Shown: piece by piece, positions 43,285 to 52,863 of the stretch
Position numbering within the stretch: position 1 is the first letter of the stretch
How the letters are laid out: every line of letters begins with the position of its first letter
Origin: Bacteroidota bacterium
GTDB lineage: Bacteria > Bacteroidota > Bacteroidia > Chitinophagales > Chitinophagaceae
Direction of reading: 5' to 3'
Assembly: GCA_023416995.1 (NCBI GenBank)
Contig: JAEZGI010000016.1
Location: 1-64,000 of the forward strand
DNA length: 64,000 nucleotides
Position numbers and translations under genes: made by a program
The notes under the pieces: generated by a model
What the model saw: the letters and a program-made list of their open reading frames with translations, nothing else
Databases searched by the model: none
What the model was told of the DNA's origin: nothing

Positions 43285-44223
43285 ATGGCAACAGTGTTAA
43301 TCACAGGTGGTACTGGTCTTATTGGAACCGCACTTTCAAAAATGCTTATAGCAAAAGGGTATGCTGTAATTGTACTAACGCGCAATGCTAAACCTGCAAA
43401 AGACCAGATGCGTTTTGCTGCCTGGGATGTAGCGAAGGGCCAGATAGACAAAGGTGCTTTAGCAGAAGCCGATTACATAGTTCATCTTGCTGGTGCCGGT
43501 GTTGTTGATAAAAAGTGGACGGCTAAACGCAAACAGGAAATCATCGACAGTCGGGTAAAAAGCGGTGAGTTAATTGTATCAGCGCTGGCAGACACACCCA
43601 ACAAGGTGCGCGCAGTAATAGCAGCCTCCGCGATAGGATGGTACGGTCCCGATCCTTCTATACCAAATCCTCATCCCTTTACGGAGGATCACCCCTATCA
43701 TAAAAGTTTTCTCGGTGAAACCTGTTACCTGTGGGAGCAAAGCCTTGATCCTTTGTTGAAAACATCGATACGATTGGTAAAGCTGCGTACCGGAATTGTT
43801 TTAAGTAATGAAGGCGGGGCTTTTGCTGAATTCAAAAAGCCTGTTCGGTTAGGTATAGCCGGTATACTCGGAAGCGGCAAACAGATTATCAGCTGGATCC
43901 ATATGGAGGATATGTGCCGGCAATACATCTATGCCATTGAAAACGATAAGATCAGTGGCGTTTACAACTCCGTGGCGCCACAGCCGGTAAGCAATAAGGA
44001 ACTTACCCTGAAATTAGCGAAACGTATGAAAGGCAACTTCCATATACCTGTTAATGTACCAGTATTTGTTTTGAAACTGATGATGGGTGACAGAAGTATT
44101 GAAGTGCTTAAAAGCGCTACTGTCAGCACCGAAAAGATGCATAAGCAGGGCTTCACCTTCTTTTATCCTTCGATTGATGCAGCGATCAATGAATTGGTTC
44201 CAAAGACCGCTGCAAAATCTTAG
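43285..44223 (+). CDS. TIGR01777-type SDR epimerase (YfcH-like)
   Basis: A 312-residue protein of the extended short-chain dehydrogenase group. The NAD(P)-binding loop ITGGTGLIG is at residues 6-14, YIVHLAGAGVVDKKWT follows, and SAIGWYG lies near the active site. The C-terminal part contains the DUF1731-type segment GDRSIEVLKSATV. Relatives such as YfcH are found in most bacteria but have no firm substrate. The start is ATG at 43285, 55 bases after the dcw terminator, so it is a separate unit. Confidence 0.9.
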   Translation: MATVLITGGTGLIGTALSKMLIAKGYAVIVLTRNAKPAKDQMRFAAWDVAKGQIDKGALAEADYIVHLAGAGVVDKKWTAKRKQEIIDSRVKSGELIVSALADTPNKVRAVIAASAIGWYGPDPSIPNPHPFTEDHPYHKSFLGETCYLWEQSLDPLLKTSIRLVKLRTGIVLSNEGGAFAEFKKPVRLGIAGILGSGKQIISWIHMEDMCRQYIYAIENDKISGVYNSVAPQPVSNKELTLKLAKRMKGNFHIPVNVPVFVLKLMMGDRSIEVLKSATVSTEKMHKQGFTFFYPSIDAAINELVPKTAAKS

Positions 44224-44227
44224 CGTT

Positions 44228-45010
44228 TTATAAGTCGTCGCGCTCGAACTTTCTTACGAGGAAGAAATAATACAAGGCAAGGTAAATGACTGCCGTGATC
44301 ACAAGCGTGAAAGTCTCGGGTGCATCGCGGTAGAAGATTTCATTTCCAAAAGGTATAGGTGTCAGTACATCTGTACCCTGTAATGGCAAAAAATAGCCCG
44401 CCTGTGAGTGTATGTAACGGTTGATCAATCCATATAGAATGGATTCAAAAATCAATCCATACAAAAAGAAAACGATCAGTGCCACACCACTTCTCCGAAA
44501 CAATACCGCAAGCAGCAAAGCCAGTGAAATGTAAGAAAGCGACTGAAGAAATATATAAAAAATGTTGTCGAGACCATCGCTTGAAATAGCGTCTGGGCCA
44601 ATCATTCCAAATATTAACCCGGTAAGGGTTGTGATGATGGTAACAATAACCGAAAGAATAATAACAAGTAAGAGCTTGGTATGAATAAAGTCTTTACGCG
44701 ACCAGCCATCTATGATATTTTGGCGATGTGTTTTAAAAGTGAACTCGTTTGAAGTAAGCAGGATAATGATGATACCGGGGAAGTAAAGTAGCCAGCTTCC
44801 CATGAATCCAACCGTTTGCCACACTTTTGGAAAAGCGTAAGGGTTGGTGATAAGATTAGCGGCCATCGGTTCCTGCTGAACAGTTTGATGATAAATCTGA
44901 AATGCGATGTAATTGATGGCGACAATACTAACCAGGTAAAGCCCGAGGAAGATCCAGAAAGCTTTATAGTTTTTAATTTTGAGCCATTCGGTATGAAGAT
45001 GCGTTAACAT
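44228..45010 (-). CDS. ABC-2 type transporter permease
   Basis: A 260-residue integral membrane protein with six hydrophobic helices (for example AFWIFLGLYLVSIVAI and LLLVIILSVIVTIITTL), of the ABC-2 permease group. The start is taken as ATG 45010 (MLTHLHTEWLKIKNYKAFW); one base separates it from the stop of the ATPase gene. The partner ATPase is encoded immediately upstream. The transported compound is unknown; such pairs often export lipids, peptides or drugs. Confidence 0.83.
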   Translation of the reverse strand: MLTHLHTEWLKIKNYKAFWIFLGLYLVSIVAINYIAFQIYHQTVQQEPMAANLITNPYAFPKVWQTVGFMGSWLLYFPGIIIILLTSNEFTFKTHRQNIIDGWSRKDFIHTKLLLVIILSVIVTIITTLTGLIFGMIGPDAISSDGLDNIFYIFLQSLSYISLALLLAVLFRRSGVALIVFFLYGLIFESILYGLINRYIHSQAGYFLPLQGTDVLTPIPFGNEIFYRDAPETFTLVITAVIYLALYYFFLVRKFERDDL

Positions 45011-45011
45011 A

Positions 45012-45908
45012 TTAGTTGCTGTTGCTGGTGAGTTCAAAGAATTTGGTTTCAAGACTTTTTCTGCGTAAACGCAGATGATTCAGAACAATGCCTTTTGAGA
45101 AGCAATATTCATTGATGGCAGATAAAGAGGCTGCGCCGGCATGAAACACTATTTCCGAATAGATGCCATGATCCTTCACTGACAGGCTGTTTGGATAACC
45201 CGCCATGACGGCCCGTAACTGCTCCATATTTTCTGCACCCAGTTCAACAATATCTTCATTAATTAAAATTTCGTCAACGTGACCATGTGTGAGCAATACA
45301 CCTTTTTGAAGGATGGCTGCATGGGTGCATACTTTTTCAACTTCGTCCAGGAGATGGCTGGCCATGATGATAGTTTTCCCTTCCCTGTTAAGTTTTTTTA
45401 TCAGTTCGCGTGTTTCTGCAATGCCGTTCGGATCAAGTCCGTTTGTGGGCTCGTCAAAAATGAGCACCTGTGGATTGCCCAGTAGGGTGGAAGCTACTGC
45501 TAACCTTTGTTTCATCCCCAGCGAATACGTTGAGAACTTCGAATTTTTTCTTTTCGTTAAATCAACCAGGTCCAGCACACGCGGTATATCTTCTTCACCT
45601 TTGCCTTTAATGGTAGCTGCGATCCGAAGATTTTTTTCACCACTTAGATAATGATAGAAATTTGGTGTTTCGAGTAGGGTGCCGATTTGCCTGCGATGAT
45701 GCGGGGCCGGCGTTTCATCAAACAGTTTGAAGCTGCCGGAACTTGCGCGGAGAATATCCATAATAATGCCCAGCAGCGTGGTTTTACCACTGCCGTTTGG
45801 ACCAAGTATTCCGAAAACGGAACCCTGGGGTACCGAAAAGCTGACATCCTTCAATGCCTGGATGCTGCCATAGTTTTTGTGAAGATTTTCAACCTGGAGT
45901 ATCGCCAT
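45012..45908 (-). CDS. ABC transporter ATP-binding protein
   Basis: A 298-residue ATPase with Walker A GPNGSGKTT near residue 36, the signature YSLGMKQRLAVA, Walker B VLIFDEPTNGLDP and the H-loop MASHLLDEVE. The C-terminal 80 residues after the ATPase core are a regulatory extension typical of CcmA-type exporters. It is translated just before the permease and the two form one unit. The start is ATG at 45908. Confidence 0.93.
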   Translation of the reverse strand: MAILQVENLHKNYGSIQALKDVSFSVPQGSVFGILGPNGSGKTTLLGIIMDILRASSGSFKLFDETPAPHHRRQIGTLLETPNFYHYLSGEKNLRIAATIKGKGEEDIPRVLDLVDLTKRKNSKFSTYSLGMKQRLAVASTLLGNPQVLIFDEPTNGLDPNGIAETRELIKKLNREGKTIIMASHLLDEVEKVCTHAAILQKGVLLTHGHVDEILINEDIVELGAENMEQLRAVMAGYPNSLSVKDHGIYSEIVFHAGAASLSAINEYCFSKGIVLNHLRLRRKSLETKFFELTSNSN

Positions 45909-45959
45909 AAGATAAGTTTACTGGTAAATGGGTTATGGTGTGAATAATAATAACTGATG

Positions 45960-46625
45960 TTAGTGTGGTTCAGGGATGGTATGTTTCTGATGATAAAGGC
46001 TTGTAAACCCGCCTATTGTTGCTTTTCCATTCCCGTTGAATGAAAGTTTATGTAACCTGAGGGCCGCAATATCAGAAGAAAGAACCCGTCTGTGTGCCGG
46101 ATCCATTACACCCCCATAAGCACCCGCTTTTGCGAGCGGATCATATTGCATGTGCGGATCGCAAAGTGTTCCTCTTGGATACATGATGCCGGGAATGCCT
46201 TGTCCACGTACATCCAATAGCAATGGGTGCGGTAAAGCTAAAGTGTGGCCATATTCATGGGCTATAGTAGTGCCGGTTTGTAAAAGATTTTCCAGCTTGA
46301 AATAACCGGTATTGCTGCCCAGGCCATCAACAAAAGAAATGTTTCCTTCAGCATATTCCTCCAGCCGGAAAAAATTTAACGCGGGATCGTCATTGTACCA
46401 GACTGTTTCAGGGGCAAGCGCAGGATCCGCGATGCCTTGTATGTCAAAGTGAACCTTGAATTGTTGGTTGTGGATAACAACAGTGCTATCGGGTTCGTTC
46501 CAGTAGTGTGCAACATCGGCTGCAAACGCTTTTGCAAGTTCCGGTGTTGCCGCATCCCCATAAAATACCAGTACTGAGCGGATCTTTAACTCCCTGGTCG
46601 CTGGTAATAGCTCAACTTCCCCCAT
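45960..46625 (-). CDS. metzincin-like zinc peptidase without signal peptide
   Basis: A 221-residue protein. The zinc-binding motif is HEYGHTLALPH at 123-133, with the spacing of metzincins (H123, E124, H127, H133), but alanine replaces the usual glycine at 130. A Met-turn candidate, PGIMYPRG, has Met148. No signal peptide or membrane helix is visible, while metzincins are mostly secreted. The ATG at 46625 gives a sensible protein; no in-frame upstream start adds a signal. The family is unclear to me. It lies 51 bases upstream of the ABC ATPase on the same strand, so co-expression is possible. Confidence 0.72.
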   Translation of the reverse strand: MGEVELLPATRELKIRSVLVFYGDAATPELAKAFAADVAHYWNEPDSTVVIHNQQFKVHFDIQGIADPALAPETVWYNDDPALNFFRLEEYAEGNISFVDGLGSNTGYFKLENLLQTGTTIAHEYGHTLALPHPLLLDVRGQGIPGIMYPRGTLCDPHMQYDPLAKAGAYGGVMDPAHRRVLSSDIAALRLHKLSFNGNGKATIGGFTSLYHQKHTIPEPH

Positions 46626-46672
46626 AGCATGAATATAAAAAATTCTAAAGGGTTAGTCGCAGCTTTGCTGAT

Positions 46673-49078
46673 TTAGTTACGGATGGGTTTGCCTGATTTT
46701 AAAACACTTTGAATTCGTTCAAGTGATTTTTTCTCGCCACATAAGCTCATAAACGCTTCCCGTTCCAGGTCAAGCAAGTATTGCTCGGAAACATTGGTTG
46801 GTTCGCTGAGATCACCACCGCACATCACATATGCCAGTTTACGAGCCACCAGCGCATCGTGATCGGTAGCATAACCCGCTCTCCACATTCCGTTAACGCC
46901 TGCTATCAGCGCACCGAGAGCGGAGCGACCCAGTACTTTGATGTCCTTTCTTGGTACCGGTGTTGTATAACCGCTTTCGTGTAATTCAATAACGCTGCGT
47001 TTGGCTTCTGCAATACGACGCGCATGATTCATTACTATCTCATCCTGACCGCGGCGCAGTATTCCGATTTCAAATGCTTCTTTTGCTGAAGTGGCAACCT
47101 TTGCAGTGGCTATTGTAAGAAACCTGTTCTTGAGTGTGTTGGTGTCAGGTTCGTCTTCGTGCATTTCATCCGCGGCGCGCATTACAAATTCTTTTGTACC
47201 GCCACCGCCGGGAATAAGCCCAACACCCAGTTCAACCAGGCCAATATAGGTTTCCGCAGACGCACATACTTTGTCGCTGTGAAGGCTGAGCTCGCAGGCA
47301 CCACCAAGCGTTAATGCATGTGGGGCAACGACTACTGGTACGCTTGAGTAACGTGCGCGCATCATCGTATTCTGGAACATCCGAATGGCCATGTCCAATT
47401 CATCGTATTCCTGCTCAACAGCGAGCATAAATATCATCCCCACATTGGCGCCTGCTGAAAAGTTCTGTGCATCATTGGCGATAACAAGCCCTTTGTATTT
47501 TTCTTCTGCCAGCGCGATTGATTTTTGTATGCCTTCCAATACCTCGCCCCCAATACTTCCCATCTTGGTGTACCATTCCAGGCCAAGCACATCATCACCC
47601 AGGTTATAGGTTCTGCAGGCACTGTTTTTCCATACCAGTTGATTTTCAAAATTCTTCATCACAATAAACACATCCGCACCTGGCAGTGGTTTATATTGTT
47701 TGCTCTTTTGATCATAATACAACCTGCGACCGTTTTCAACCTTGTAAAAACTGGTATTGCCAGCGGCAAGCATTTCTTCCACCCAGGGGGCAACGCTGTA
47801 ACCGGCCTCTTTCATTTTTGAAACATTATCCGCCACGCCCAGTGTGTCCCAACTTTCAAAGGCACCGATTTCCCAACCGAAACCAGCCATCATAGCATCA
47901 TCAACACGATACAACTCGTCAGAGATTTCAGGTATGCGATGGGAGATATAAGAAAACAAACCATAATGAAACTGCCTGTAAAATTCACCGGCTTTATCAG
48001 ATCCATTCGTAAGCGCTTTCAGCCTGGTTTTAAGATCTTCAATGGGTTTCGCTGTTTCAAGCGTTGCAAATTTTGGTTTCTTGCGCGGCTCATATTCCAT
48101 GGTTGCAAAATTCAACACATGGATCTCTTTTTCGCCTTTTTCATTTGGTGGCATCTTTTTGAAAAAGCCCTGGCCGGTTTTATCACCCAGCCATTTATTC
48201 TCAACCATTTTATCTAACCAGGACGGTATTGCAAAGGTGGCGCGTTGTTCATCACCGGGACAGTTCTCTGCCACACCTTTGGCAACCTTTACAAGCGTAT
48301 CAATTCCTACAACATCTGCGGTTCGGAATGTGGCAGATTTTGGCCGGCCAATAACGGGCCCGGTCAATGCATCTATTTCATCTATACTGAGTCCTAATTT
48401 TTCAACAAGACCGAATATTGCCAAAATACCATATACACCGATCCGGTTTGCAATGAACGCTGGTGTGTCTTTACACAACACCGTTGTTTTTCCAAGATGC
48501 AGATCACCGTAACTCATCAGGAAATCCACAACTTCGGGTGCTGTATGCGCAGTTGGAATGATTTCAAGCAATCGCAGGTAACGTGGAGGGTTGAAGAAGT
48601 GTGTGCCGCAAAAATGTTTTTTGAAGTCATCGGATCGGCCTTCAGCCATCATGTGAATTGGTATACCTGAGGTGTTTGAACTGATCAGCGTGCCTGGTTT
48701 ACGGTACTTTTCAACTTCCGCAAATATCTGTTGTTTAATATCGAGTCTTTCAACAACAACTTCAATGATCCAATCACAACCCGCAATGTCTTTCATGTTG
48801 TCGGTGAAATTGCCTGTTGTTATTTTATTGAGGTCAGCTTTGGAATAAAGCGGCGAAGGGTTCGACTTTACAGCGGCTGCCAGTGCTTCATTAACGATTT
48901 TATTTCGGAAGGCAGGGTGTTGTTCCGTTATACCTTTGGCCTGTTCAGCGGCAGTAACCTCTTTTGGAACTATGTCGAGCAACAGCACCGGTACACCGAT
49001 TCCGGCAAAATGACAAGCAATTCTTGATCCCATCACTCCACTACCCAACACTGCAACTTTCCTGATGACTCTTTTCAT
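46673..49078 (-). CDS. fadN: 3-hydroxyacyl-CoA dehydrogenase/enoyl-CoA hydratase, FadN type
   Basis: An 801-residue bifunctional beta-oxidation enzyme. The N-terminal NAD-binding dehydrogenase has VLGSGVMGSRIACHFAG near residue 10 and CGTHFFNPPRYLRLLEI. The C-terminal crotonase domain, after about residue 480, has GGACELSLHSDKVCA and GVGLIPGGGGTKEFV. The order dehydrogenase-hydratase is that of FadN, the reverse of FadB. It carries out the hydration and second oxidation steps. No thiolase or acyl-CoA dehydrogenase gene adjoins it, unlike in many relatives. A palindromic operator candidate lies 44-67 bases upstream of the ATG 49078. Confidence 0.92.
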   Translation of the reverse strand: MKRVIRKVAVLGSGVMGSRIACHFAGIGVPVLLLDIVPKEVTAAEQAKGITEQHPAFRNKIVNEALAAAVKSNPSPLYSKADLNKITTGNFTDNMKDIAGCDWIIEVVVERLDIKQQIFAEVEKYRKPGTLISSNTSGIPIHMMAEGRSDDFKKHFCGTHFFNPPRYLRLLEIIPTAHTAPEVVDFLMSYGDLHLGKTTVLCKDTPAFIANRIGVYGILAIFGLVEKLGLSIDEIDALTGPVIGRPKSATFRTADVVGIDTLVKVAKGVAENCPGDEQRATFAIPSWLDKMVENKWLGDKTGQGFFKKMPPNEKGEKEIHVLNFATMEYEPRKKPKFATLETAKPIEDLKTRLKALTNGSDKAGEFYRQFHYGLFSYISHRIPEISDELYRVDDAMMAGFGWEIGAFESWDTLGVADNVSKMKEAGYSVAPWVEEMLAAGNTSFYKVENGRRLYYDQKSKQYKPLPGADVFIVMKNFENQLVWKNSACRTYNLGDDVLGLEWYTKMGSIGGEVLEGIQKSIALAEEKYKGLVIANDAQNFSAGANVGMIFMLAVEQEYDELDMAIRMFQNTMMRARYSSVPVVVAPHALTLGGACELSLHSDKVCASAETYIGLVELGVGLIPGGGGTKEFVMRAADEMHEDEPDTNTLKNRFLTIATAKVATSAKEAFEIGILRRGQDEIVMNHARRIAEAKRSVIELHESGYTTPVPRKDIKVLGRSALGALIAGVNGMWRAGYATDHDALVARKLAYVMCGGDLSEPTNVSEQYLLDLEREAFMSLCGEKKSLERIQSVLKSGKPIRN

Positions 49079-49121
49079 ATAACAATTTTTGTATTCTGCA
49101 ATGGTTAATAAAGGCTCCGAA

Positions 49122-49145
49122 AATTAGTTAGTTAAACAACTAATT
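49122..49145. promoter_or_regulatory. palindromic operator candidate upstream of fadN
   Basis: AATTAGTT (49122-49129) is repeated inverted as AACTAATT (49138-49145), an eight-base perfect palindrome with an eight-base spacer. A second TTAGTT at 49128-49133 also pairs with AACTAA at 49138-49143. MarR- and TetR-type repressors of fatty-acid genes bind sites of this size. The gene for the regulator is not in view. Confidence 0.5.
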
Positions 49146-49231
49146 AGTCCGAAGATAAAACAAAAACTCATCTTTATCCAATAGGTTGCGGGCATAAAAG
49201 TTAATTGATTAATGTTTAATATTAGGGCAAT

Positions 49232-50554
49232 ATGGTTAGGGCGAATGATGCTATAGAAATTTACAGGGCCGCAGTTTCGGCGGTGCAGCCTGCGATATTG
49301 TTGCCCAAAGTGCTGGGTCTTGATGCGGAAAATATTCGAATCGGTGAGCTTGTTTTTAAACGGAGCGATATAGGAAGGCTGATCGTGGTGGGTGCAGGAA
49401 AGGCCAGTGCAGCCATGGCGCAGGCAGTTGAAAAGGTGTTGGGTGAAGTAATTGATAAGGGGTTGGTCATTACAAAATATGAACATGCCCTGCCGCTTCG
49501 CATCATAAGATGTCTGGAAGCGGGGCATCCCGTGCCGGACCAGAATGGAGTTAGTGCAACTGTAGAACTGCTCTCATTGATGTCGGATCTGTCGGGTGAT
49601 GATTTGGTGTTGTTCCTTGTAAGCGGAGGCGCCTCGGCATTAATGGCTGATGTGCCACCGGGTGTTACATTACCGGAAGTTCAACAATTAGTACAGTTAT
49701 TACTGGGATGCGGAGCGGATATTTCCGAAATGAATACTATACGCAAACATCTATCGCTGGTAAAGGGTGGACAGTTGTCGAGGGCCGCGGCACCGGCCAC
49801 GGTGGTATCGCTGATTTTAAGTGATGTAAATGGCGATCCGTTATCAGTGATTGCGAGTGGACCTACGGTAGGCGATGACTCAACTTTTGATGATGCTATT
49901 GAAATTATCAACAGGTATGCACTGAAGGAAAAGGTGCCTGCCGGCATTGTAAAATGGCTGGAAGTCGGGGCGGCCGGTGCTAACCCCGAAACACCTGTAC
50001 CTGGCGATCCTTTGTTTGAAAGAACGCATAACATCCTGGTCGGCACAAATAAGATAAGTCTTGCTGCAGCTGCACTACTTGCCAATGAAAAGGGTTATCA
50101 CGTACATCTGGTCGGGGATGCAATGAGAGGTGACGCAGAAAACGAAGCGACTCATTTCGTGGATGCATGTGTGTTATATGATGGTCCGCGACCGGCTTGT
50201 TTTCTGATGGGTGGCGAAACAACGGTAGTGTTAACGGGTAATGGTAAAGGCGGGCGCAATCAGCATTTTGTGTTAGCGGCCCTTTGTGAATTGCAGCGAC
50301 GAGGTGTACCGGCTGAAAACTACCCGGTGATCTTATCAGGCGGTACCGATGGCAGCGATGGGCCAACAGATGCGGCCGGCGCTGTGATAGATTCGGAACT
50401 ACTCCATCGGCTGAATGCACTACCCGGAGTTGATGCTGCCGCGTATCTGCAAACCAATGATGCGTACCATTTTTTTGAGCGGACCGGGGGGTTAATCAAA
50501 ACGGGTCCTACACAAACAAATGTGATGGATGTTGTAGTTGGGTTGTTGGGATAA
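49232..50554 (+). CDS. glycerate 2-kinase (MOFRL/GckA family)
   Basis: A 440-residue class II glycerate kinase. Conserved family patterns are VGAGKASAAMAQAVE, LVSGGASALM, NTIRKHLSLVKGGQLSRAA, SDVNGDPLSVIASGPT, GGRNQHFVLAA and SGGTDGSDGPTDAAGA in the C-terminal MOFRL domain. It phosphorylates D-glycerate, giving 2-phosphoglycerate, in serine, glyoxylate or hydroxypyruvate breakdown. The start is ATG at 49232. It diverges from fadN with a 153-base gap that holds the palindrome, and converges with metG. Confidence 0.93.
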   Translation: MVRANDAIEIYRAAVSAVQPAILLPKVLGLDAENIRIGELVFKRSDIGRLIVVGAGKASAAMAQAVEKVLGEVIDKGLVITKYEHALPLRIIRCLEAGHPVPDQNGVSATVELLSLMSDLSGDDLVLFLVSGGASALMADVPPGVTLPEVQQLVQLLLGCGADISEMNTIRKHLSLVKGGQLSRAAAPATVVSLILSDVNGDPLSVIASGPTVGDDSTFDDAIEIINRYALKEKVPAGIVKWLEVGAAGANPETPVPGDPLFERTHNILVGTNKISLAAAALLANEKGYHVHLVGDAMRGDAENEATHFVDACVLYDGPRPACFLMGGETTVVLTGNGKGGRNQHFVLAALCELQRRGVPAENYPVILSGGTDGSDGPTDAAGAVIDSELLHRLNALPGVDAAAYLQTNDAYHFFERTGGLIKTGPTQTNVMDVVVGLLG

Positions 50555-50596
50555 AACACTTTAATACCGGATTGCTATCCAGGACTTGAAACGCTT

Positions 50597-52726
50597 TTAA
50601 CTTACCCCAGAACCTGGCTCAACCTCATTATCCGGATTGACAAAATGAAGTTTTCCAGCAGCATCTTCAGCCATCAGGATCATTCCATTGCTTTCGATGC
50701 CCCGCATTTTCCGCGGTGCAAGATTTGCAACCACAACCACCTGTTTGCCGGTTATGTCTTCAGGTTTAAAATGAAGCGCAATGCCTGAAACAATTGTGCG
50801 AATTTCAAATCCCAAATCAACTTCTAACTTCAGCAGTTTATCTGCTTTTTCAACTTTAGCCGCACTAACGATCCTGCCCACCCGAAGATCGAGTTTGCCA
50901 AAATCATCATAAACAATTTCAGGTTTAGTAGCTGCGCCATCTGTCGCAGCGGTGGTGGCCACTTTGCCTGGCGATGCACTTTCTGTTGTGCCTGGTTTCG
51001 AAGTATTAGGCTGGGTATTTGCCGGTTGAATCAAACCAGCTTTTAATTTTTCAATTTGTGCAACAATTTCGCTGTCTTCGATTTTTCTGAACAATAACTC
51101 CGGTGCCCGTAACGAATATCCGACACTCAGCAATTTTGCCTTCCCTGCATTCTCCCAATCCAACATTTTCTCCACTACTTTCATCATGTGCAACATTTTC
51201 TTCGCAGTGAAAGGTAGAAATGGATTGATCAGTATCGCGAGGTTAGCAGTTAACTGTAAACAAACATGAAGACAATTATCGATTTGCTTTTGCAGTTCTG
51301 GTTGTTCGGCTAACTTTTTGGCCAGTATCCATGGTTCCCGATCCTGCATAAACTTGTTACCCTTCCGTGCGAGGTCGATCACTTCAAACAGCGCATCCCT
51401 GAACTTATATTGTTCGAGCAATTGTTCAACTTTAGCTGCTGTTGCAGAAAACTCTGCAATAAGCTGTGTTTCTCTTTCATCGGTTATGTCCGCATGCAAA
51501 ACGGGCACCTTGCCATTGCAAAGCTTGTGCATCAAAACAAAAGTGCGGTTCACAAAGTTTCCGAAGATGGATACCAGCTCGTTGTTATTCCGATCCTGGA
51601 AATCTTTCCAGGTAAAATCATTGTCTTTTGTTTCCGGCGCATTCGCGCAAAGCACGTACCGCAAAACATCCTGCTGGTCAGGAAAATCTTTTAGATAATC
51701 GTGCACCCAAACCGCCCAGTTACGACTGGTAGAAACCTTTTCATTTTCTATGTTAAGGAATTCATTAGCTGGTACATTATCAGGAAGAACAAAACCACCG
51801 TGTGCTTTCAGCATGGCGGGGAAGATGATACAATGAAATACGATATTATCTTTCCCGATAAAATGAACTAGACGGGTATCTTCCTTGCACCAGTAGTCTG
51901 CCCAATCCGGTGTTAGTTCTTTTGTTGCAGAAATATAGCCGATCGGGGCATCAAACCATACGTATAAAACTTTGCCCTCAGCATCCGGAAGTGGCACCTT
52001 GATACCCCAATTGCTGTCGCGGGTCATCGCTCTTGACTGCAGACCACTGTCCAACCAGCTTTTACACTGACCGTAAACATTGTTTTTCCATTCCTTGTGA
52101 CCCTCAATGATCCACTCTTTCAGCCAGGGTTCATACTGCTGTAAAGGAAAATACCAGTGTTTTGTCTGTTTTTTCACAGGCACTGCATCACTTAAGGTAG
52201 AGCGGGGATTGATCAATTGTTCAGGGCTCAGTGATGAACCGCATTTTTCACATTGGTCCCCGTAAGCGTTTGGATTGCTACAAACAGGGCAGGTGCCGGT
52301 GATGTATCGGTCAGCAAGGAAGGTGTTGGTCTTCTCATCATAAAACTGCTCTGTCAGCTTTTCCTCAAACAAACCATCATTGTACAATTTTGTAAAAAAA
52401 TCAGAGGCGGTTTCATGGTGCGTTTTGTTCGAGGTCCTTGAAAATATGTCAAATGAAATCCCCATGCTGCCGAGGCTTTCCTTTATGATGGTATGATATT
52501 TATCAACAACCTGTTGCGGCGTAACACCTTCTTTCATTGCCCGGATGGTGATTGGTACACCATGTTCATCACTGCCACAAACATATTTGATATCAGCTTT
52601 TTTTGCGCGTTGAAAACGCACGAAAATATCGGAAGGAAGATAACAGCCGGCAAGATGTCCAATATGCACAGGGCCATTGGCGTAAGGTAATGCTGCTGTC
52701 ACCAAAATTCTATTAAACGATTTCAT
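50597..52726 (-). CDS. metG: methionyl-tRNA synthetase
   Basis: A 709-residue class I synthetase. The HIGH motif is PVHIGHLAG near residue 20, a zinc knuckle CPVCSNPNAYGDQCEKCG follows, and the KMSKS loop reads KVSTSRNW, a variant seen in this phylum. The anticodon-binding helical domain is next, then a Thr/Ala/Pro-rich linker and a C-terminal Trbp111-like tRNA-binding domain (FGKLDLRVGRIVSAAKVEKA). It charges tRNA-Met in the cytosol. The ATG is at 52726 and a consensus promoter lies 43-73 bases upstream. Confidence 0.97.
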   Translation of the reverse strand: MKSFNRILVTAALPYANGPVHIGHLAGCYLPSDIFVRFQRAKKADIKYVCGSDEHGVPITIRAMKEGVTPQQVVDKYHTIIKESLGSMGISFDIFSRTSNKTHHETASDFFTKLYNDGLFEEKLTEQFYDEKTNTFLADRYITGTCPVCSNPNAYGDQCEKCGSSLSPEQLINPRSTLSDAVPVKKQTKHWYFPLQQYEPWLKEWIIEGHKEWKNNVYGQCKSWLDSGLQSRAMTRDSNWGIKVPLPDAEGKVLYVWFDAPIGYISATKELTPDWADYWCKEDTRLVHFIGKDNIVFHCIIFPAMLKAHGGFVLPDNVPANEFLNIENEKVSTSRNWAVWVHDYLKDFPDQQDVLRYVLCANAPETKDNDFTWKDFQDRNNNELVSIFGNFVNRTFVLMHKLCNGKVPVLHADITDERETQLIAEFSATAAKVEQLLEQYKFRDALFEVIDLARKGNKFMQDREPWILAKKLAEQPELQKQIDNCLHVCLQLTANLAILINPFLPFTAKKMLHMMKVVEKMLDWENAGKAKLLSVGYSLRAPELLFRKIEDSEIVAQIEKLKAGLIQPANTQPNTSKPGTTESASPGKVATTAATDGAATKPEIVYDDFGKLDLRVGRIVSAAKVEKADKLLKLEVDLGFEIRTIVSGIALHFKPEDITGKQVVVVANLAPRKMRGIESNGMILMAEDAAGKLHFVNPDNEVEPGSGVS

Positions 52727-52768
52727 ATTGTCGCTGTTATTATACGTGTCCTACACGGACCCAGTCTG

Positions 52769-52799
52769 CAAAAATACCGGAATCAGTTTCATCTTCAAA
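52769..52799 (-). promoter_or_regulatory. consensus-type promoter of metG
   Basis: On the minus strand TTTG (52799-52796) is followed after 19 bases by TATTTTTG (52776-52769), an exact match to TTTG-N19-TAnnTTTG. Transcription would start about 35 bases before the metG ATG. Confidence 0.65.
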
Positions 52800-52863
52800 G
52801 TTTTAGCATTTTAAGTAGGGAGTTTGATCCTTCTGCATCTCAATATTTTCAATATTTTTAGAG

